Shown: positions 1 to 10,717 of the stretch, piece by piece
Numbering within the stretch: position 1 is the stretch's first letter
Layout of the letters: the number at the start of each line of letters is the position of its first letter
From: an uncultured Methylobacillus sp.
GTDB taxonomy: Bacteria; Pseudomonadota; Gammaproteobacteria; Burkholderiales; Methylophilaceae
NCBI GenBank assembly: GCA_946478965.1
Contig: CAMLDQ010000007.1
Coordinates: 1-44,604, forward strand
Length of the DNA stretch: 44,604 nucleotides
Direction of reading: 5' to 3'
Made by a program: the position numbers and the translations under genes
The notes under the pieces: model-generated
The model's input: the letters and a program-made list of their open reading frames with translations, nothing else
Database searches by the model: none
Told to the model about the DNA's origin: nothing

Positions 1-104
1 AGCGCATCCTCGACCTCGCCCCCTCTGCCTTGCACCAGCGCGTGCCGGTGATCCTAGGGTCGAAAAACGAGGTCGAGCGCATCGTTTCCTACCATCAGGA
101 GTGA
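1..104 (+). CDS. fbp: Fructose-1,6-bisphosphatase class I, C-terminal fragment
   Basis: Only the last 33 codons are in the window; the reading frame begins at base 3 and ends with TGA at 102-104. The peptide [19 protein letters not shown], followed by [14 protein letters not shown], is the typical C-terminus of class I fructose-1,6-bisphosphatase. In that family the segment ending in a GS-x-NEVER stretch closes the protein. The enzyme hydrolyses fructose-1,6-bisphosphate to fructose-6-phosphate in the cytoplasm, serving gluconeogenesis and, in autotrophs, the Calvin cycle. A phosphoribulokinase gene lies about 10.6 kb downstream. The call rests on the C-terminal tail alone. Confidence 0.85.
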   Translation, partial: RILDLAPSALHQRVPVILGSKNEVERIVSYHQE

Positions 105-109
105 CAGGC

Positions 110-358
110 ATGGCTATCCCGGCGGAAGAATGCAGAATTGCCGTCCGGGCTGCGCTGGACGGCGAGTGGGACAGGTCGCACAAGATTGTGCAGGAATACG
201 GCGATCCGACTGCCTGTTGGGTGCATGCGGTGCTGCACAAGATCGAGGGCGATGCATGGAACAGCCGCTATTGGTACGCGCGTACCGCGCATGAGTACGA
301 AGAGTACGCCAATCCGCAGGAGGAATTGCGCGCGATCGCGCAGCAGCTGGACGACTAG
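110..358 (+). CDS. Small conserved hypothetical protein (82 aa)
   Basis: This 82-residue acidic, soluble protein has no signal peptide or membrane segment. ATG at 110 is preferred over an in-frame GTG at 101, because an AGGAG sequence at about 97-101 lies eight bases upstream of the ATG. The gene starts six bases after the fbp stop, so it is probably co-transcribed with fbp. The central stretch HAVLHKIEGDAWNSRYWYAR is rich in aromatic and charged residues and looks like the conserved core of a small proteobacterial family that I recognise only as uncharacterised. Its TAG stop interlocks with the stop codon of the convergent glycosylase gene. No function can be assigned. Confidence 0.75.
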   Translation: MAIPAEECRIAVRAALDGEWDRSHKIVQEYGDPTACWVHAVLHKIEGDAWNSRYWYARTAHEYEEYANPQEELRAIAQQLDD

Positions 359-960
359 TCGCGCAGCGCTTGCGCCACATGGCGGCGCAGTTCAGGCAGC
401 AGCTCCGCTTCAAACCAGGTATTCCGGCGCAGCCAGGGCGTGTTGCGAGGCGAGGGGTGGGGCAGCGGGAAATACACGGGCGCGTAGTCTTGCCACGCGG
501 CCACCGTGTCCGTCAGCGTGGGTTTGCGGCGAGCCCTCAGGAAATGTTGCTGCGCATACTGGCCGACCAGCAGCGTCAGCCGAATTCCTTCCAACTGTCC
601 CAGCAATTTATCCAGCCACAACTCCGCGCATTCCGTGCGCGGAGGCAGATCGCCGCTCTTGCCGCGGCCGGGATAGCAGTAGCCCATCGGAATGATCGCG
701 ACTTGGCTGGGGTCGTAAAACGTTTCCTCATGCAGCCCCATCCAGAAGCGCAACGTTCTTCCGCTCGCGTCGCGCCACGGAACCCCGCTTTCATGCACTG
801 CCTTGCCCGGCGCCTGGCCGACGATGAGGAGACGCGCGTTCACGCCGACCTGGAGGATGGGACGCGGTCCAAGGGGGAGAACTGCTTCGCAAACGCGACA
901 ACGGCGTATCTCCTGCAGCAGGCTGGGCAAGGCGGTGACAGCGGGCTGGTTCGGTATCAA
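355..960 (-). CDS. Uracil-DNA glycosylase family protein (Fe-S type cysteine pattern)
   Basis: The product (about 201 aa) is a member of the uracil-DNA glycosylase superfamily, which removes uracil or related damaged bases from DNA. Motif 1 is GQAPG at residues 48-52 (families 4 and 5 have GEAPG or GLAPA) and motif 2 is HPSPRN near the C-terminus. Four cysteines, C21, C24, C95 and C111, form C-x2-C and C-x15-C pairs. That is the spacing of the [4Fe-4S] ligands in family 4 enzymes. No ATG fits the family start; TTG at 960 overlaps the TGA of the upstream DUF488 gene and is the most likely start. It is the last gene of the leuS-led operon. The exact UDG family is not settled. Confidence 0.82.
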   Translation of the reverse strand: MIPNQPAVTALPSLLQEIRRCRVCEAVLPLGPRPILQVGVNARLLIVGQAPGKAVHESGVPWRDASGRTLRFWMGLHEETFYDPSQVAIIPMGYCYPGRGKSGDLPPRTECAELWLDKLLGQLEGIRLTLLVGQYAQQHFLRARRKPTLTDTVAAWQDYAPVYFPLPHPSPRNTPWLRRNTWFEAELLPELRRHVAQALRD

Positions 961-1496
961 AACAGCTGCCCGCTCGTCGGTTCGCTGGACGGGTAGGTGA
1001 TGCGGGTGCCTTCCACGCGGGCAAAGGGGGTGAGCCTGAGCGGCTCGCTTTTGTCCGGCGTGACGATTTCCTCGACGGCAATGCCTCGTACCAGCAGCGC
1101 ATCTGCGATCAACGAGCGGTGGCAGCGCCATGGCACCGCTTCGGCGCACATCAGTGCGATGCGCTCTTCCTCCCCTCTACTGATCGCCTGCTCCAGATTC
1201 TCCTCGAACGCATCCGTTTGCATGTAATCGGCATAGGCGCGGAAGCTGGCGTTGCGCCATCCGGTATTGATCGAATTTTTCCGGTGCGGGCGCAGCCCAC
1301 CGAGCCCGGCCATATGGGTGTAGGCCATCTCTGCGGCGGCCAGCGCTTCGGGCAGCGTTTCGATGTTGAACTGGGGGTTGTGGCGCGAGCGCGGGATGGT
1401 GCGCACATCGACCAGGCGCTGTATGCGGTGGCCCCGCAGCATCGCGATGAAGTCGTCCAGCGGCCGGGTGGAATGGCCGATGGTGAACAGCGTCAC
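957..1496 (-). CDS. DUF488 family protein
   Basis: A 179-residue soluble protein of the DUF488 family. The N-terminal TIGHSTRPLDDFIAML, then LVDVRTIPRSRHNPQFN, and the C-terminal MCAEAVPWRCHRSLIA are the family's hallmark blocks. The conserved Cys/His of the last block may bind a metal or act in catalysis, but the family's activity is not established. The ATG overlaps the TGA of the photolyase gene by four bases (1493-1496), and its own stop overlaps the TTG start of the glycosylase gene. The tight coupling between two DNA-repair genes suggests a nucleic-acid-related role, which is inference. Confidence 0.88.
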   Translation of the reverse strand: MTLFTIGHSTRPLDDFIAMLRGHRIQRLVDVRTIPRSRHNPQFNIETLPEALAAAEMAYTHMAGLGGLRPHRKNSINTGWRNASFRAYADYMQTDAFEENLEQAISRGEEERIALMCAEAVPWRCHRSLIADALLVRGIAVEEIVTPDKSEPLRLTPFARVEGTRITYPSSEPTSGQLF

Positions 1497-2956
1497 GATG
1501 GCTGCACCTCCTCGACGGCGGGTTGCGCCGTCTTGTACAGCGCCAGCGCACGCTCACGTTGCCGCGTGTGGTCGATGACCGGCAGGGGATAATCGCGGCC
1601 GATCAAGAGCCCCAGCGTTTGCTGCCGCCCGGCCGGAATCCGCCAGGGCGCGTGGATTTCCGTGTCGCTGCAGCGTGCCAGTTCCGGCACGTACTTGCGG
1701 ATGAACCTGCCCTGCGGATCGAATTTCTCCGATTGCGTGACGGGATTGAAGATGCGAAACCACGGCTGTGCGTCGCAGCCGGTGGATGCCGCCCACTGCC
1801 AGCCGCCGTTATTCGCAGCCAGGTCGAAGTCGATGAGCCTGTCCGCGAAATAGCGCTCGCCTTGGCGCCAGTCGATCAGCAGGTCCTTGACCAGGAAGCT
1901 TGCTGCGACCATGCGCAGGCGGTTATGCATGTAGCCGGTCTGGTTGAGCTGGCGCATCGCCGCGTCGACCAGCGGATAGCCGGTCCGCCCCTCGCACCAG
2001 GCGGAGAACAGCGCACTATCATTCGGGAAGGGCAGCTGATCGAATTCAGCCTTGTAGGCACGCCCTGCCGCAACCTGCGGCCGGTGATGCAGGATCTGGA
2101 AATAGAAATCGCGCCAGATCAGTTCGGATAGCCAGGTTTCCGCGCCGGCGCCGTCCAAGTGCCAAGCCGCGCCTGCGACTTGGCGGATCGACAGCGTGCC
2201 GAAGCGCAAATGCACGGAAAGGTAGGACGGACCTTTGACGGCCGGATAGTCGCGCGCTTCCTTGTAGCGCCCAATGCGGTCGAGGAAGTTCTCGAACAGT
2301 CGCTTGGCGCCGCTCATGCCTGTAGGCAGCCGAAGCGCATGCAGGTTGGTGCGCTGGAATCCCAAGGTCTCCAGCGCCGGCATTGCCCCGCCGTCGTATG
2401 CAGCGAGGTGCTGCATGTAGCGGTCGGTCGGATAGGCGCGCACGTGGAATGCTGCCACTGTGCGTAGCCAGGCGTTCTTGTAGGGCGTGAACACGCCATA
2501 GGGCTTGCCGGCCTGGGTCAGGATTTCGTCGCATTCGAAAATCACCTGATCCTTGAACGTCTGGAAGGCAATGCCTTCGCGACCGAGGCTATGGGCCACC
2601 TTGTCGTCACGGATATTCGCCGACGGCTCGTAATCGCGATTGGCATAGACGGCCCCCACGCCTAGTTCGATTGCGAGTGCGGGAACGATCTCGGTCGCGC
2701 GGCCGTGTTGCACGATGAGGTCGCCGCCGTGGGCTTTCAGGGCGAATTTCAGCTCGCGCACGCTTTCCCAGATGAACTCGACTCGCCGGTCGGCCTTGTC
2801 CTTGAGCGTGTAGAGAATGTCGGTATCGAACACGAAAACGCAGTAGACACGCTGGGCCGATTTCAGCGCATGGTAGAGCGCGGCATGGTCGTAATCGCGC
2901 AAATCGCGCCGGAACCAGACCAGGATGGAGTCATCGTGCGGCTCAGAGATCGCCAC
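1493..2956 (-). CDS. phrB: Deoxyribodipyrimidine photolyase
   Basis: The 487-residue protein is a class I cryptochrome/photolyase, which uses FAD and light to split cyclobutane pyrimidine dimers. The N-terminal antenna-binding Rossmann domain begins with ILVWFRRDLRDYDHAALYHA. The C-terminal helical FAD domain contains WQWAASTGCDAQPWFRIFNP and the following KFDPQGRFIRKYVPEL, both signatures of bacterial CPD photolyases. The length matches the family (about 470-490 aa). The ATG lies 14 bases inside the end of rlmH, so translation is probably coupled. It heads the photolyase/DUF488/UDG repair trio at the distal end of the operon. Confidence 0.95.
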   Translation of the reverse strand: MAISEPHDDSILVWFRRDLRDYDHAALYHALKSAQRVYCVFVFDTDILYTLKDKADRRVEFIWESVRELKFALKAHGGDLIVQHGRATEIVPALAIELGVGAVYANRDYEPSANIRDDKVAHSLGREGIAFQTFKDQVIFECDEILTQAGKPYGVFTPYKNAWLRTVAAFHVRAYPTDRYMQHLAAYDGGAMPALETLGFQRTNLHALRLPTGMSGAKRLFENFLDRIGRYKEARDYPAVKGPSYLSVHLRFGTLSIRQVAGAAWHLDGAGAETWLSELIWRDFYFQILHHRPQVAAGRAYKAEFDQLPFPNDSALFSAWCEGRTGYPLVDAAMRQLNQTGYMHNRLRMVAASFLVKDLLIDWRQGERYFADRLIDFDLAANNGGWQWAASTGCDAQPWFRIFNPVTQSEKFDPQGRFIRKYVPELARCSDTEIHAPWRIPAGRQQTLGLLIGRDYPLPVIDHTRQRERALALYKTAQPAVEEVQPS

Positions 2957-3416
2957 GATGATAGGGGTGATTGGTGATGACGGACCAGGCGCGATAAAGC
3001 TGCTCTGCGAGCATTACGCGCACCATGCCGTGCGGCAAAGTCAGTCTGGACAGGCTCCATTGCCAGTTGGCAGCCTGTTTGACGGTATCGTGAAGGCCGT
3101 CTGCGCCGCCGATCGCCAGCGCGATGTCGCGCCCGTCCTGCAGCCATTGTTGCATGCGTTCGGCCAGCTGCAGGGTGGTCGGTTCCTTGCCGTGCTCGTC
3201 CAGCACGATCAGGTAATCGCGTCCTGCGGCATCGAGAATGCGCTGCGCTTCCGCTTCGCGCACCTGGTCGCCGCCCTTGCCCGCAGCGCGTTTGTCCGGT
3301 TTGAGCTCGACGATTTCTACCGCGGCTTCGCGCGGCATGCGCTTCAGGTATTCCGCGCAGCCTTGTTCCACCCAGGCCGGCATTTTGTGGCCGACGGCGA
3401 GGATGCGGATTTTCAC
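2943..3416 (-). CDS. rlmH: 23S rRNA (pseudouridine1915-N3)-methyltransferase RlmH
   Basis: The product (157 aa; family about 155) is a SPOUT methyltransferase that methylates pseudouridine 1915 of 23S rRNA in the assembled ribosome. The start is GTG at 3416, giving MKIRILAVGHKMPAW, and the GTG shares bases with the TGA of rsfS. Family blocks are visible: DYLIVLDEHGKEPTT, then IALAIGGADGL (the cofactor knot) and the C-terminal AEQLYRAWSVITNHPYHR. It follows rsfS as in most proteobacteria, and it overlaps the photolyase start downstream. Confidence 0.95.
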   Translation of the reverse strand: MKIRILAVGHKMPAWVEQGCAEYLKRMPREAAVEIVELKPDKRAAGKGGDQVREAEAQRILDAAGRDYLIVLDEHGKEPTTLQLAERMQQWLQDGRDIALAIGGADGLHDTVKQAANWQWSLSRLTLPHGMVRVMLAEQLYRAWSVITNHPYHRGDL

Positions 3417-3775
3417 GCAGCGCTGGCGGAGTTCAAGGACTGGCGGCGGCCTTCGGCCGCGCCCCAGAGCTGTTCCAGATTGTAGTAGTCGCGTACGTTC
3501 TGCAGCATGATGTGGACCACGGCATCGCCGAGATCCACCAGCACCCATTCGCCTTCCTGTTCGCCTTCCACTCCAACAATGGTGACGCCGGCTTCGCGCA
3601 GCTTGTCCTGGACGTTGTGCGCAAGCGCCTTGCATTGGCGCGAGGAACTGGCGCTGGCGATCACCATGCAGGACGTGATCGAAGTCAGTTTGCTGACGTC
3701 CATCACAGTGATGTCGAAACCTTTGATATCTTCCAGGGCGTCGACGATGAGTTTTGTCATGGTTTCAAGTTCCAT
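3413..3775 (-). CDS. rsfS: Ribosomal silencing factor RsfS
   Basis: A 120-residue RsfS/Iojap protein, which binds ribosomal protein uL14 and blocks subunit joining under poor growth conditions. Recognisable blocks are LIVDALEDIKGFDITVMDV, then SSSRQCKALA, WVLVDLGDAVVHIM and the following VRDYYNLEQLWG. ATG at 3775 (MELETMTK) has a strong AAGGAGG a few bases upstream and overlaps the nadD 3' end by 11 bases. ATG at 3760 is an alternative with a weaker ribosome site. It is followed immediately by rlmH with a four-base overlap. The nadD-rsfS-rlmH order is classical. Confidence 0.93.
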   Translation of the reverse strand: MELETMTKLIVDALEDIKGFDITVMDVSKLTSITSCMVIASASSSRQCKALAHNVQDKLREAGVTIVGVEGEQEGEWVLVDLGDAVVHIMLQNVRDYYNLEQLWGAAEGRRQSLNSASAA

Positions 3776-4421
3776 GGGCCTCCTTGGCGTATAAACGGTG
3801 ATTTGCAATATAGTCGCACACGCTTTCCGGGAGCAGGTAGCGCGCGCTTTTTCCTTGATGGAACGCCGCGCGGATTGCACTGGCGGAAATGTCGAGTGCG
3901 GTAATCGATTGGAGCAGTATCCTCCCGGCCGGCAGCGTATTCAAGCTGTCCGCGTTCGAGGTGCTGCATGCCCGCCATAATGCATGGAGCACCTCGGGCA
4001 TGTTGGCAGCGTTTGGCATCGCGCCGGGCCGATGCGCCACCACGATGTGGGCGAGCGCAAGCAACTCCTGCCAGCGGTGCCAGGTCGGCAAGCCGAGAAA
4101 GGCATCGCCGCCGAGCAGCAGAAACAGGGGCTTTCCCGGGCCGTGCTCGGCGCGCAGGTCGGCCAAGGTGTCGAAGGTATAGGATGGGCCGTTGCGTTCC
4201 AGTTCGCGCGTATCGAGCACAAAAGCCGGGTTGGTTGCGATGGCCATGCGGACCATCTCGGCCCGATGGACATTCGAAGTCTGCGGCTGTGCGCGGTGCG
4301 GCGGGCGGGCCGCGGGGATGAAGCGAACCTGCTCCAGCGCGAGTCGTTCGCGCAATTCCTCAGCCATGCGCAGGTGGCCGAAATGCACCGGATCGAAGGT
4401 TCCGCCGAAAATGCCAATCAT
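3765..4421 (-). CDS. nadD: Nicotinate-nucleotide adenylyltransferase
   Basis: A 218-residue nucleotidyltransferase that makes deamido-NAD from nicotinate mononucleotide and ATP in NAD biosynthesis. The N-terminus MIGIFGGTFDPVHFGHLRMA carries the GGTFDPxHxGH nucleotidyltransferase signature. The C-terminal part DISASAIRAAFHQGKSARYL is the ISxTxIR-type loop, here with Ala in place of the usual Thr/Ser. The ATG at 4421 overlaps the TGA of the DUF2652 gene by four bases. The much longer open frame upstream of this ATG is only read-through into that gene. Confidence 0.95.
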   Translation of the reverse strand: MIGIFGGTFDPVHFGHLRMAEELRERLALEQVRFIPAARPPHRAQPQTSNVHRAEMVRMAIATNPAFVLDTRELERNGPSYTFDTLADLRAEHGPGKPLFLLLGGDAFLGLPTWHRWQELLALAHIVVAHRPGAMPNAANMPEVLHALWRACSTSNADSLNTLPAGRILLQSITALDISASAIRAAFHQGKSARYLLPESVCDYIANHRLYAKEAHGT

Positions 4422-5125
4422 GATTGAGCCAGATGGCGGTAGCGCCGGCCCGGGCGCACCAGGCGGTGCCAACGTGCGCGCAACGAAAGGCGCATGGCCT
4501 GCAGTTTCGCCATCAACGCGTTGGCACCGGCGTGATTGCGCGCTGAGGCATGCTCGGGATAATAGGCGTGCACCGCTTGCGGCCCGAAGTCTTCGCAGTG
4601 CTCTGTCCGGGCTTCTCCCGGCGCCTTTCCGATCAGTGACCGGGTGATTTCCGTGAGCAGCAGGTATTCGTCGGCCACTATGCTGTTTTTCAACAGTCGG
4701 TGCGCCAGAATCACCGGTTCGCCGGCAAGCTCCTCGAATTGCCGTATCTTTTTGAGGAGCACGTCCCCGGTATGGACGACGATTTTCAAGTGCAGGCGAG
4801 CGATCCCCGTGCATGCTTCGCAACCGCAACCGCCATGGCCGGCTGCGATGAGCTGTGCGCGGCGCGCGCGGAAGATGCCGAAGAAACGTTCGGCCTGATT
4901 GACCACATCCTGCACGGCAGCAGGCCCATCATACCGCGCGAACATGAGCGCGGCATCGCCTTCGAGCTTGTTGAGATGGAGCGGATTGGCAGCCCCGTCG
5001 ATCACCGCTTCCAGCAACTCGGTGATGATCTCTTCGGCGTGCAGCAAACTCAGCTGCGGTTGACGGACGAAATGGGTGTAGCCGCTGATGTCGGCCAGAA
5101 CCAGGCAGGTGGGCTGGATACTCAA
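4418..5125 (-). CDS. DUF2652 domain protein, class III cyclase-like fold
   Basis: A 235-residue soluble protein of the DUF2652 family, whose biochemical role I do not know. It resembles the class III nucleotidyl cyclase fold. VLADISGYTHFV places D12 at metal site A, and LNKLEGDAALMF places K53 and D57 at the purine-recognition and second metal positions. The D12-D57 interval (45) almost equals that of the true cyclase encoded at 39657 (44). GEPVILAHRLL aligns with the cyclase GDAVNLGSRL block, but the catalytic Asn is Ile (I139); R143 is kept. A CGCEAC cluster (C100, C102, C105), typical of the family, may bind metal. It sits between proA and nadD and overlaps nadD by four bases. Confidence 0.85.
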   Translation of the reverse strand: MSIQPTCLVLADISGYTHFVRQPQLSLLHAEEIITELLEAVIDGAANPLHLNKLEGDAALMFARYDGPAAVQDVVNQAERFFGIFRARRAQLIAAGHGGCGCEACTGIARLHLKIVVHTGDVLLKKIRQFEELAGEPVILAHRLLKNSIVADEYLLLTEITRSLIGKAPGEARTEHCEDFGPQAVHAYYPEHASARNHAGANALMAKLQAMRLSLRARWHRLVRPGRRYRHLAQS

Positions 5126-5133
5126 TCCGTTTG

Positions 5134-6390
5134 CTAGCTCCGCACCTGCCCGTCGCCGAGGACGATGTACTTCAGGCTGGTCAGGCCCTCCAGACCGACC
5201 GGGCCGCGCGCATGCAGCTTGTCGGTGGAGATACCGATCTCCGCCCCCAGGCCGTATTCAAAACCGTCGGCGAAGCGCGTCGATGCATTTACCATGACAC
5301 TGCTGGAATCCACCTCGCGCAGGAAGCGGCGCGCCTTGGTGTAATTCTCGGTGACGATGGCCTCGGTGTGCTGCGACGAATACTTGTTGATGTGCTCGAT
5401 GGCCTCGTCGAGCCCGCTGACGACCTTGACCGAGATGATCGCCGCCAGGTATTCGGTGTAATAATCCTCTTCGGTCGCGGCTTTTGCCTGCGGCACCAGC
5501 GCCTGCGTTTCGGCGCAGCCGCGAATTTCCGTGCCCTTGGCGATCAACATTGCAGCCAGCTGCGGCAGCATGACGTCAGCTACCGGGCGTGCCACCAGCA
5601 GTGACTCGGCCGTGTTGCAGGTGCCGAGGCGCTGGGTCTTGGCATTCTCGACAATGCGTAACGCCTTATCCAGGGCTGCGTCGTCGTCCACGTAGACGTG
5701 GCAGTTGCCGTCCAGGTGCTTGATGACAGGGATGCGCGCTTCGTTGGAAATGCGCTCAATCAGGCCCTTGCCGCCACGCGGCACGATGACATCCACGTAC
5801 TCCTTCATTGTGATGAGTTCGCCCACGGCGGCGCGGTCGGTGGTTTCGACGACTTGCACTGCCCCGCGCGGCAGGCCGGCCGCCTCCAGCCCTTCATGTA
5901 CCAGCGCGGCCAGTGCACGGTTGCAATGGATGGCCTCGGAGCCGCCGCGCAAGATGGCAGCATTGCCGGATTTGAGACACAGCCCGGCGGCATCCACCGT
6001 CACATTCGGACGCGCCTCGTAGATGATGCCGATCACGCCCAGGGGTACGCGCATCTTGCCGACCTGAATGCCGGTCGGGCGATACTTGAGGTCGCTGATT
6101 TCACCAATGGGGTCGGGCAGGGCGGCGATCTGCTCCAGACCCTCCGCCATGGTGGCGATGGATTTTTCCGTCAGGGCCAGGCGGTCCAGCATGGCGGCAT
6201 CCATGCCCGCCGCTTTGGCGGCATCCATATCCATACGGTTGGCGGCCAGCAAGGCTTCCTTGTCGCGGTGAATTGCTGCGGCAATGGCAAGCAACGCGCG
6301 GTTTTTGGTGCCGGTGTCGGCCTTGGCCATCAGGCGCGAAGCCGTGCGAGCCGCTTGCCCCAGTTGTTGCATGTAGTGCTTGATATCCAT
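5134..6390 (-). CDS. proA: Gamma-glutamyl phosphate reductase
   Basis: A 418-residue enzyme (family about 417) that reduces gamma-glutamyl phosphate with NADPH to glutamate-5-semialdehyde in proline biosynthesis. Visible are the cofactor region [20 protein letters not shown], the block [13 protein letters not shown], the catalytic cysteine in [16 protein letters not shown], and the C-terminal [20 protein letters not shown]. The start is ATG at 6390, preceded by a TAGGA sequence; the open frame upstream is the holA tail read in another frame. It lies directly downstream of holA (8 bases) in the leuS operon. The partner proB is not in the window. Confidence 0.96.
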   Translation of the reverse strand: MDIKHYMQQLGQAARTASRLMAKADTGTKNRALLAIAAAIHRDKEALLAANRMDMDAAKAAGMDAAMLDRLALTEKSIATMAEGLEQIAALPDPIGEISDLKYRPTGIQVGKMRVPLGVIGIIYEARPNVTVDAAGLCLKSGNAAILRGGSEAIHCNRALAALVHEGLEAAGLPRGAVQVVETTDRAAVGELITMKEYVDVIVPRGGKGLIERISNEARIPVIKHLDGNCHVYVDDDAALDKALRIVENAKTQRLGTCNTAESLLVARPVADVMLPQLAAMLIAKGTEIRGCAETQALVPQAKAATEEDYYTEYLAAIISVKVVSGLDEAIEHINKYSSQHTEAIVTENYTKARRFLREVDSSSVMVNASTRFADGFEYGLGAEIGISTDKLHARGPVGLEGLTSLKYIVLGDGQVRS

Positions 6391-6398
6391 GTCGAATC

Positions 6399-7433
6399 CT
6401 ATTTTTCCTGGGCCGCGCGGCGGCGCGCTCCGGTGCGGGCCAGGCCGATGCATAAGCGCGAAATTTCCAGCCACGGTTTTCCGGCGGCAACGCCCTTGCT
6501 GATTTTGTCGATTTCCGCCATTTTCTGGATCGCCGCCTGCAGTTGGCGCAGGCTGACGCGGCTTAGCATGCGTTTCACCTGGGTTTGCCGTTCTCCCCAG
6601 ATTTTGGCCTGTTGCATCGCATTTGCCAAGTTTTCGCCGTTTCTCTCGGCCAGTTTGACGCGCGTGACACCGCGCAACAGCCACACCAGCACGCCCAGCA
6701 GCGCCAGCGGCTGAACGCCCTCGGCTTCCAGGCCCTGCAAGATCTTGGCCGTGCGTGCAGGATCGCCATCGAGTAGCGCATCGCCCAGTTGGAATACGTC
6801 GTGGCGTGAAACGTTCAGCACGGCTTCGCGTACCGCTTCGCCGTCGAGCGGGCCGGCGGGATAAAGCAGCCCCAGTTTCTGGATTTCCTGATGCGCGGCC
6901 AGCAGGTTGCCCTCGACCTGATTGGCAAGGAATTCCAGCGTGGCCTCGTCGGCTTGCTGCCCTTGTGCCTGCAGGCGACGGCCGATCCAGCGCGGCAGTT
7001 GCGCGATCTCCACGGTCTGCAGCGGGACGATGACTGCGGCTTTTTCCAGCGCGCTGAACCAGGCGCTGGTTTGGCCGGGTTTATCGAGCTTCGGCAGGGT
7101 AACGAGGGTGACGGTGTCTGCGGGCAGGCGCGCTGCGAATTCCTGCAGCGCCTTGCTGCCGTCAGTGCCGGGTTTGCCGGATGGGATGTGGATTTCCAGC
7201 AGGCGCTGGCTGGCGAACAGCGAGATTGACTGGCTGCCGGTGCGCAGCTGCTGCCAGTCGAAGTATCGCTCCGCTGTGTAGGACTGCCGTTCGTCATAGC
7301 CCCGCTTTCTGGCGGCAGCGCGCACGGCATCCACCCCCTCCTTCAATGCCAGCGGTTCGTCGCCGGTGAGCACATACAAAGGGCGGAGTTCCTCCGCGAG
7401 ATGCCGGCCGAGCTGGTCAAACGGCAAGCGCAC
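6399..7433 (-). CDS. holA: DNA polymerase III subunit delta
   Basis: A 344-residue clamp-loader delta subunit, which opens the beta sliding clamp. The N-terminus [20 protein letters not shown], the [20 protein letters not shown] region, and the C-terminal block [20 protein letters not shown] followed by [12 protein letters not shown] match HolA family organisation: a degenerate AAA+ core followed by a helical collar domain. The leuS-lptE-holA order is the standard proteobacterial one. The stop lies eight bases before proA. Confidence 0.93.
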   Translation of the reverse strand: MRLPFDQLGRHLAEELRPLYVLTGDEPLALKEGVDAVRAAARKRGYDERQSYTAERYFDWQQLRTGSQSISLFASQRLLEIHIPSGKPGTDGSKALQEFAARLPADTVTLVTLPKLDKPGQTSAWFSALEKAAVIVPLQTVEIAQLPRWIGRRLQAQGQQADEATLEFLANQVEGNLLAAHQEIQKLGLLYPAGPLDGEAVREAVLNVSRHDVFQLGDALLDGDPARTAKILQGLEAEGVQPLALLGVLVWLLRGVTRVKLAERNGENLANAMQQAKIWGERQTQVKRMLSRVSLRQLQAAIQKMAEIDKISKGVAAGKPWLEISRLCIGLARTGARRRAAQEK

Positions 7434-7436
7434 GGA

Positions 7437-7952
7437 CTATTGTGCGGCCGCGGGCGGTGCCTTGACCGCGCTCAGGTGGCGCATGATCTCGCGCGAGACG
7501 TCACTACGCATGTCGCTGTTGAGGCGCGCCTCTTCGCCCTCCTTGGCGAGCACTTGGGTGTCGTCATAGGAATAGTCGCGTCGTGCTTCGATCACTTGCG
7601 GCGCGCTCCACAGCGGGCTGCTGGCCGCGCGGGTACGCATGGTGATGCGGTAGACCAGCTCGTACTCACGCACCTTGCCGCCGCCGGAGAGCGAGAGAAT
7701 GTTCTTTTCATTGCGTTCGCCAGTCAGTTCCACCAGCATCTCGGCATCCTCCGCCGAACCGACGACGGTGATGCCGTTACGGGTCAGCGCATGACGCAAT
7801 TCCTTCTGCAGCGCGGCTGAGCCACCGCTCTGGAAGTAGAGGGTCTTGAACGACATCTGCGTCATGCCGCGCATGTGGAAGCCGCATGCTGCGAGCGTCA
7901 GGGCCGTCAGCAGCAACAGCGAGTTTCGCACGGACATTGCAAAGAACTTCAT
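7437..7952 (-). CDS. lptE: LPS-assembly lipoprotein LptE
   Basis: A 171-residue outer-membrane lipoprotein that plugs the LptD barrel and helps insert LPS in the outer leaflet. A signal peptide ends in a lipobox LAAC, with the lipidated cysteine at C23. GFHMRGMTQMSFKTLYFQ follows, as in LptE/RlpB proteins. YELVYRITMRTR and ARRDYSYDDTQVLAKEGEEA are family blocks. A second start at 7937 (MSVRNSLLLL) is possible and would also give a good signal peptide. It lies between leuS and holA; its partner LptD is encoded at 15409-17748. Confidence 0.93.
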   Translation of the reverse strand: MKFFAMSVRNSLLLLTALTLAACGFHMRGMTQMSFKTLYFQSGGSAALQKELRHALTRNGITVVGSAEDAEMLVELTGERNEKNILSLSGGGKVREYELVYRITMRTRAASSPLWSAPQVIEARRDYSYDDTQVLAKEGEEARLNSDMRSDVSREIMRHLSAVKAPPAAAQ

Positions 7953-7961
7953 CAGGCACTC

Positions 7962-10577
<2,616 letters not shown>

Positions 10578-10594
10578 CTAATGGAAAGTGGCAA

Positions 10595-10600
10595 ATTATA
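10595..10600 (-). promoter_or_regulatory. Candidate -10 element for leuS operon
   Basis: The minus strand reads TATAAT here, about 39 bases before the leuS ATG. No convincing -35 hexamer sits at the right distance. The box lies back to back with the prk promoter, so the two divergent promoters occupy about 50 bp. The perfect -10 supports it; the missing -35 weakens it. Confidence 0.45.
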
Positions 10601-10612
10601 CCTTGCGATTGG

Positions 10613-10641
10613 TTGGTTGATCGCGCAAGCTCACGTATAAT
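10613..10641 (+). promoter_or_regulatory. Sigma-70 type promoter of prk
   Basis: TTGGTT at 10613-10618 and a perfect TATAAT at 10636-10641 are separated by exactly 17 bases. The predicted transcript start near 10648 leaves a 5' untranslated region of about 90 bases before prk. No LysR-type (CbbR) motif was recognised with certainty. Confidence 0.65.
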
Positions 10642-10692
10642 TGTTTTGTAACAAATAGAGCCATCGAGTACAGGCTCAAAGCACAAACGCCG

Positions 10693-10717
10693 CGCCTGAC
10701 AGGTTACTGATCAGGCG
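10693..10717 (+). promoter_or_regulatory. Hairpin in the prk 5' untranslated region
   Basis: CGCCTGA (10693-10699) pairs with TCAGGCG (10711-10717) around an 11-base loop. The hairpin is followed by TAAATTTT and then the GAGGAG ribosome-binding site. It could act as a weak attenuator, or it could position or protect the message. The pairing is seen directly; a regulatory role is inference. Confidence 0.4.

Noticed and set aside
5698..6714. Plus-strand open frame (338 codons) opposite proA/holA
   Set aside because: Spans two real genes on the other strand and shows no recognisable domain.
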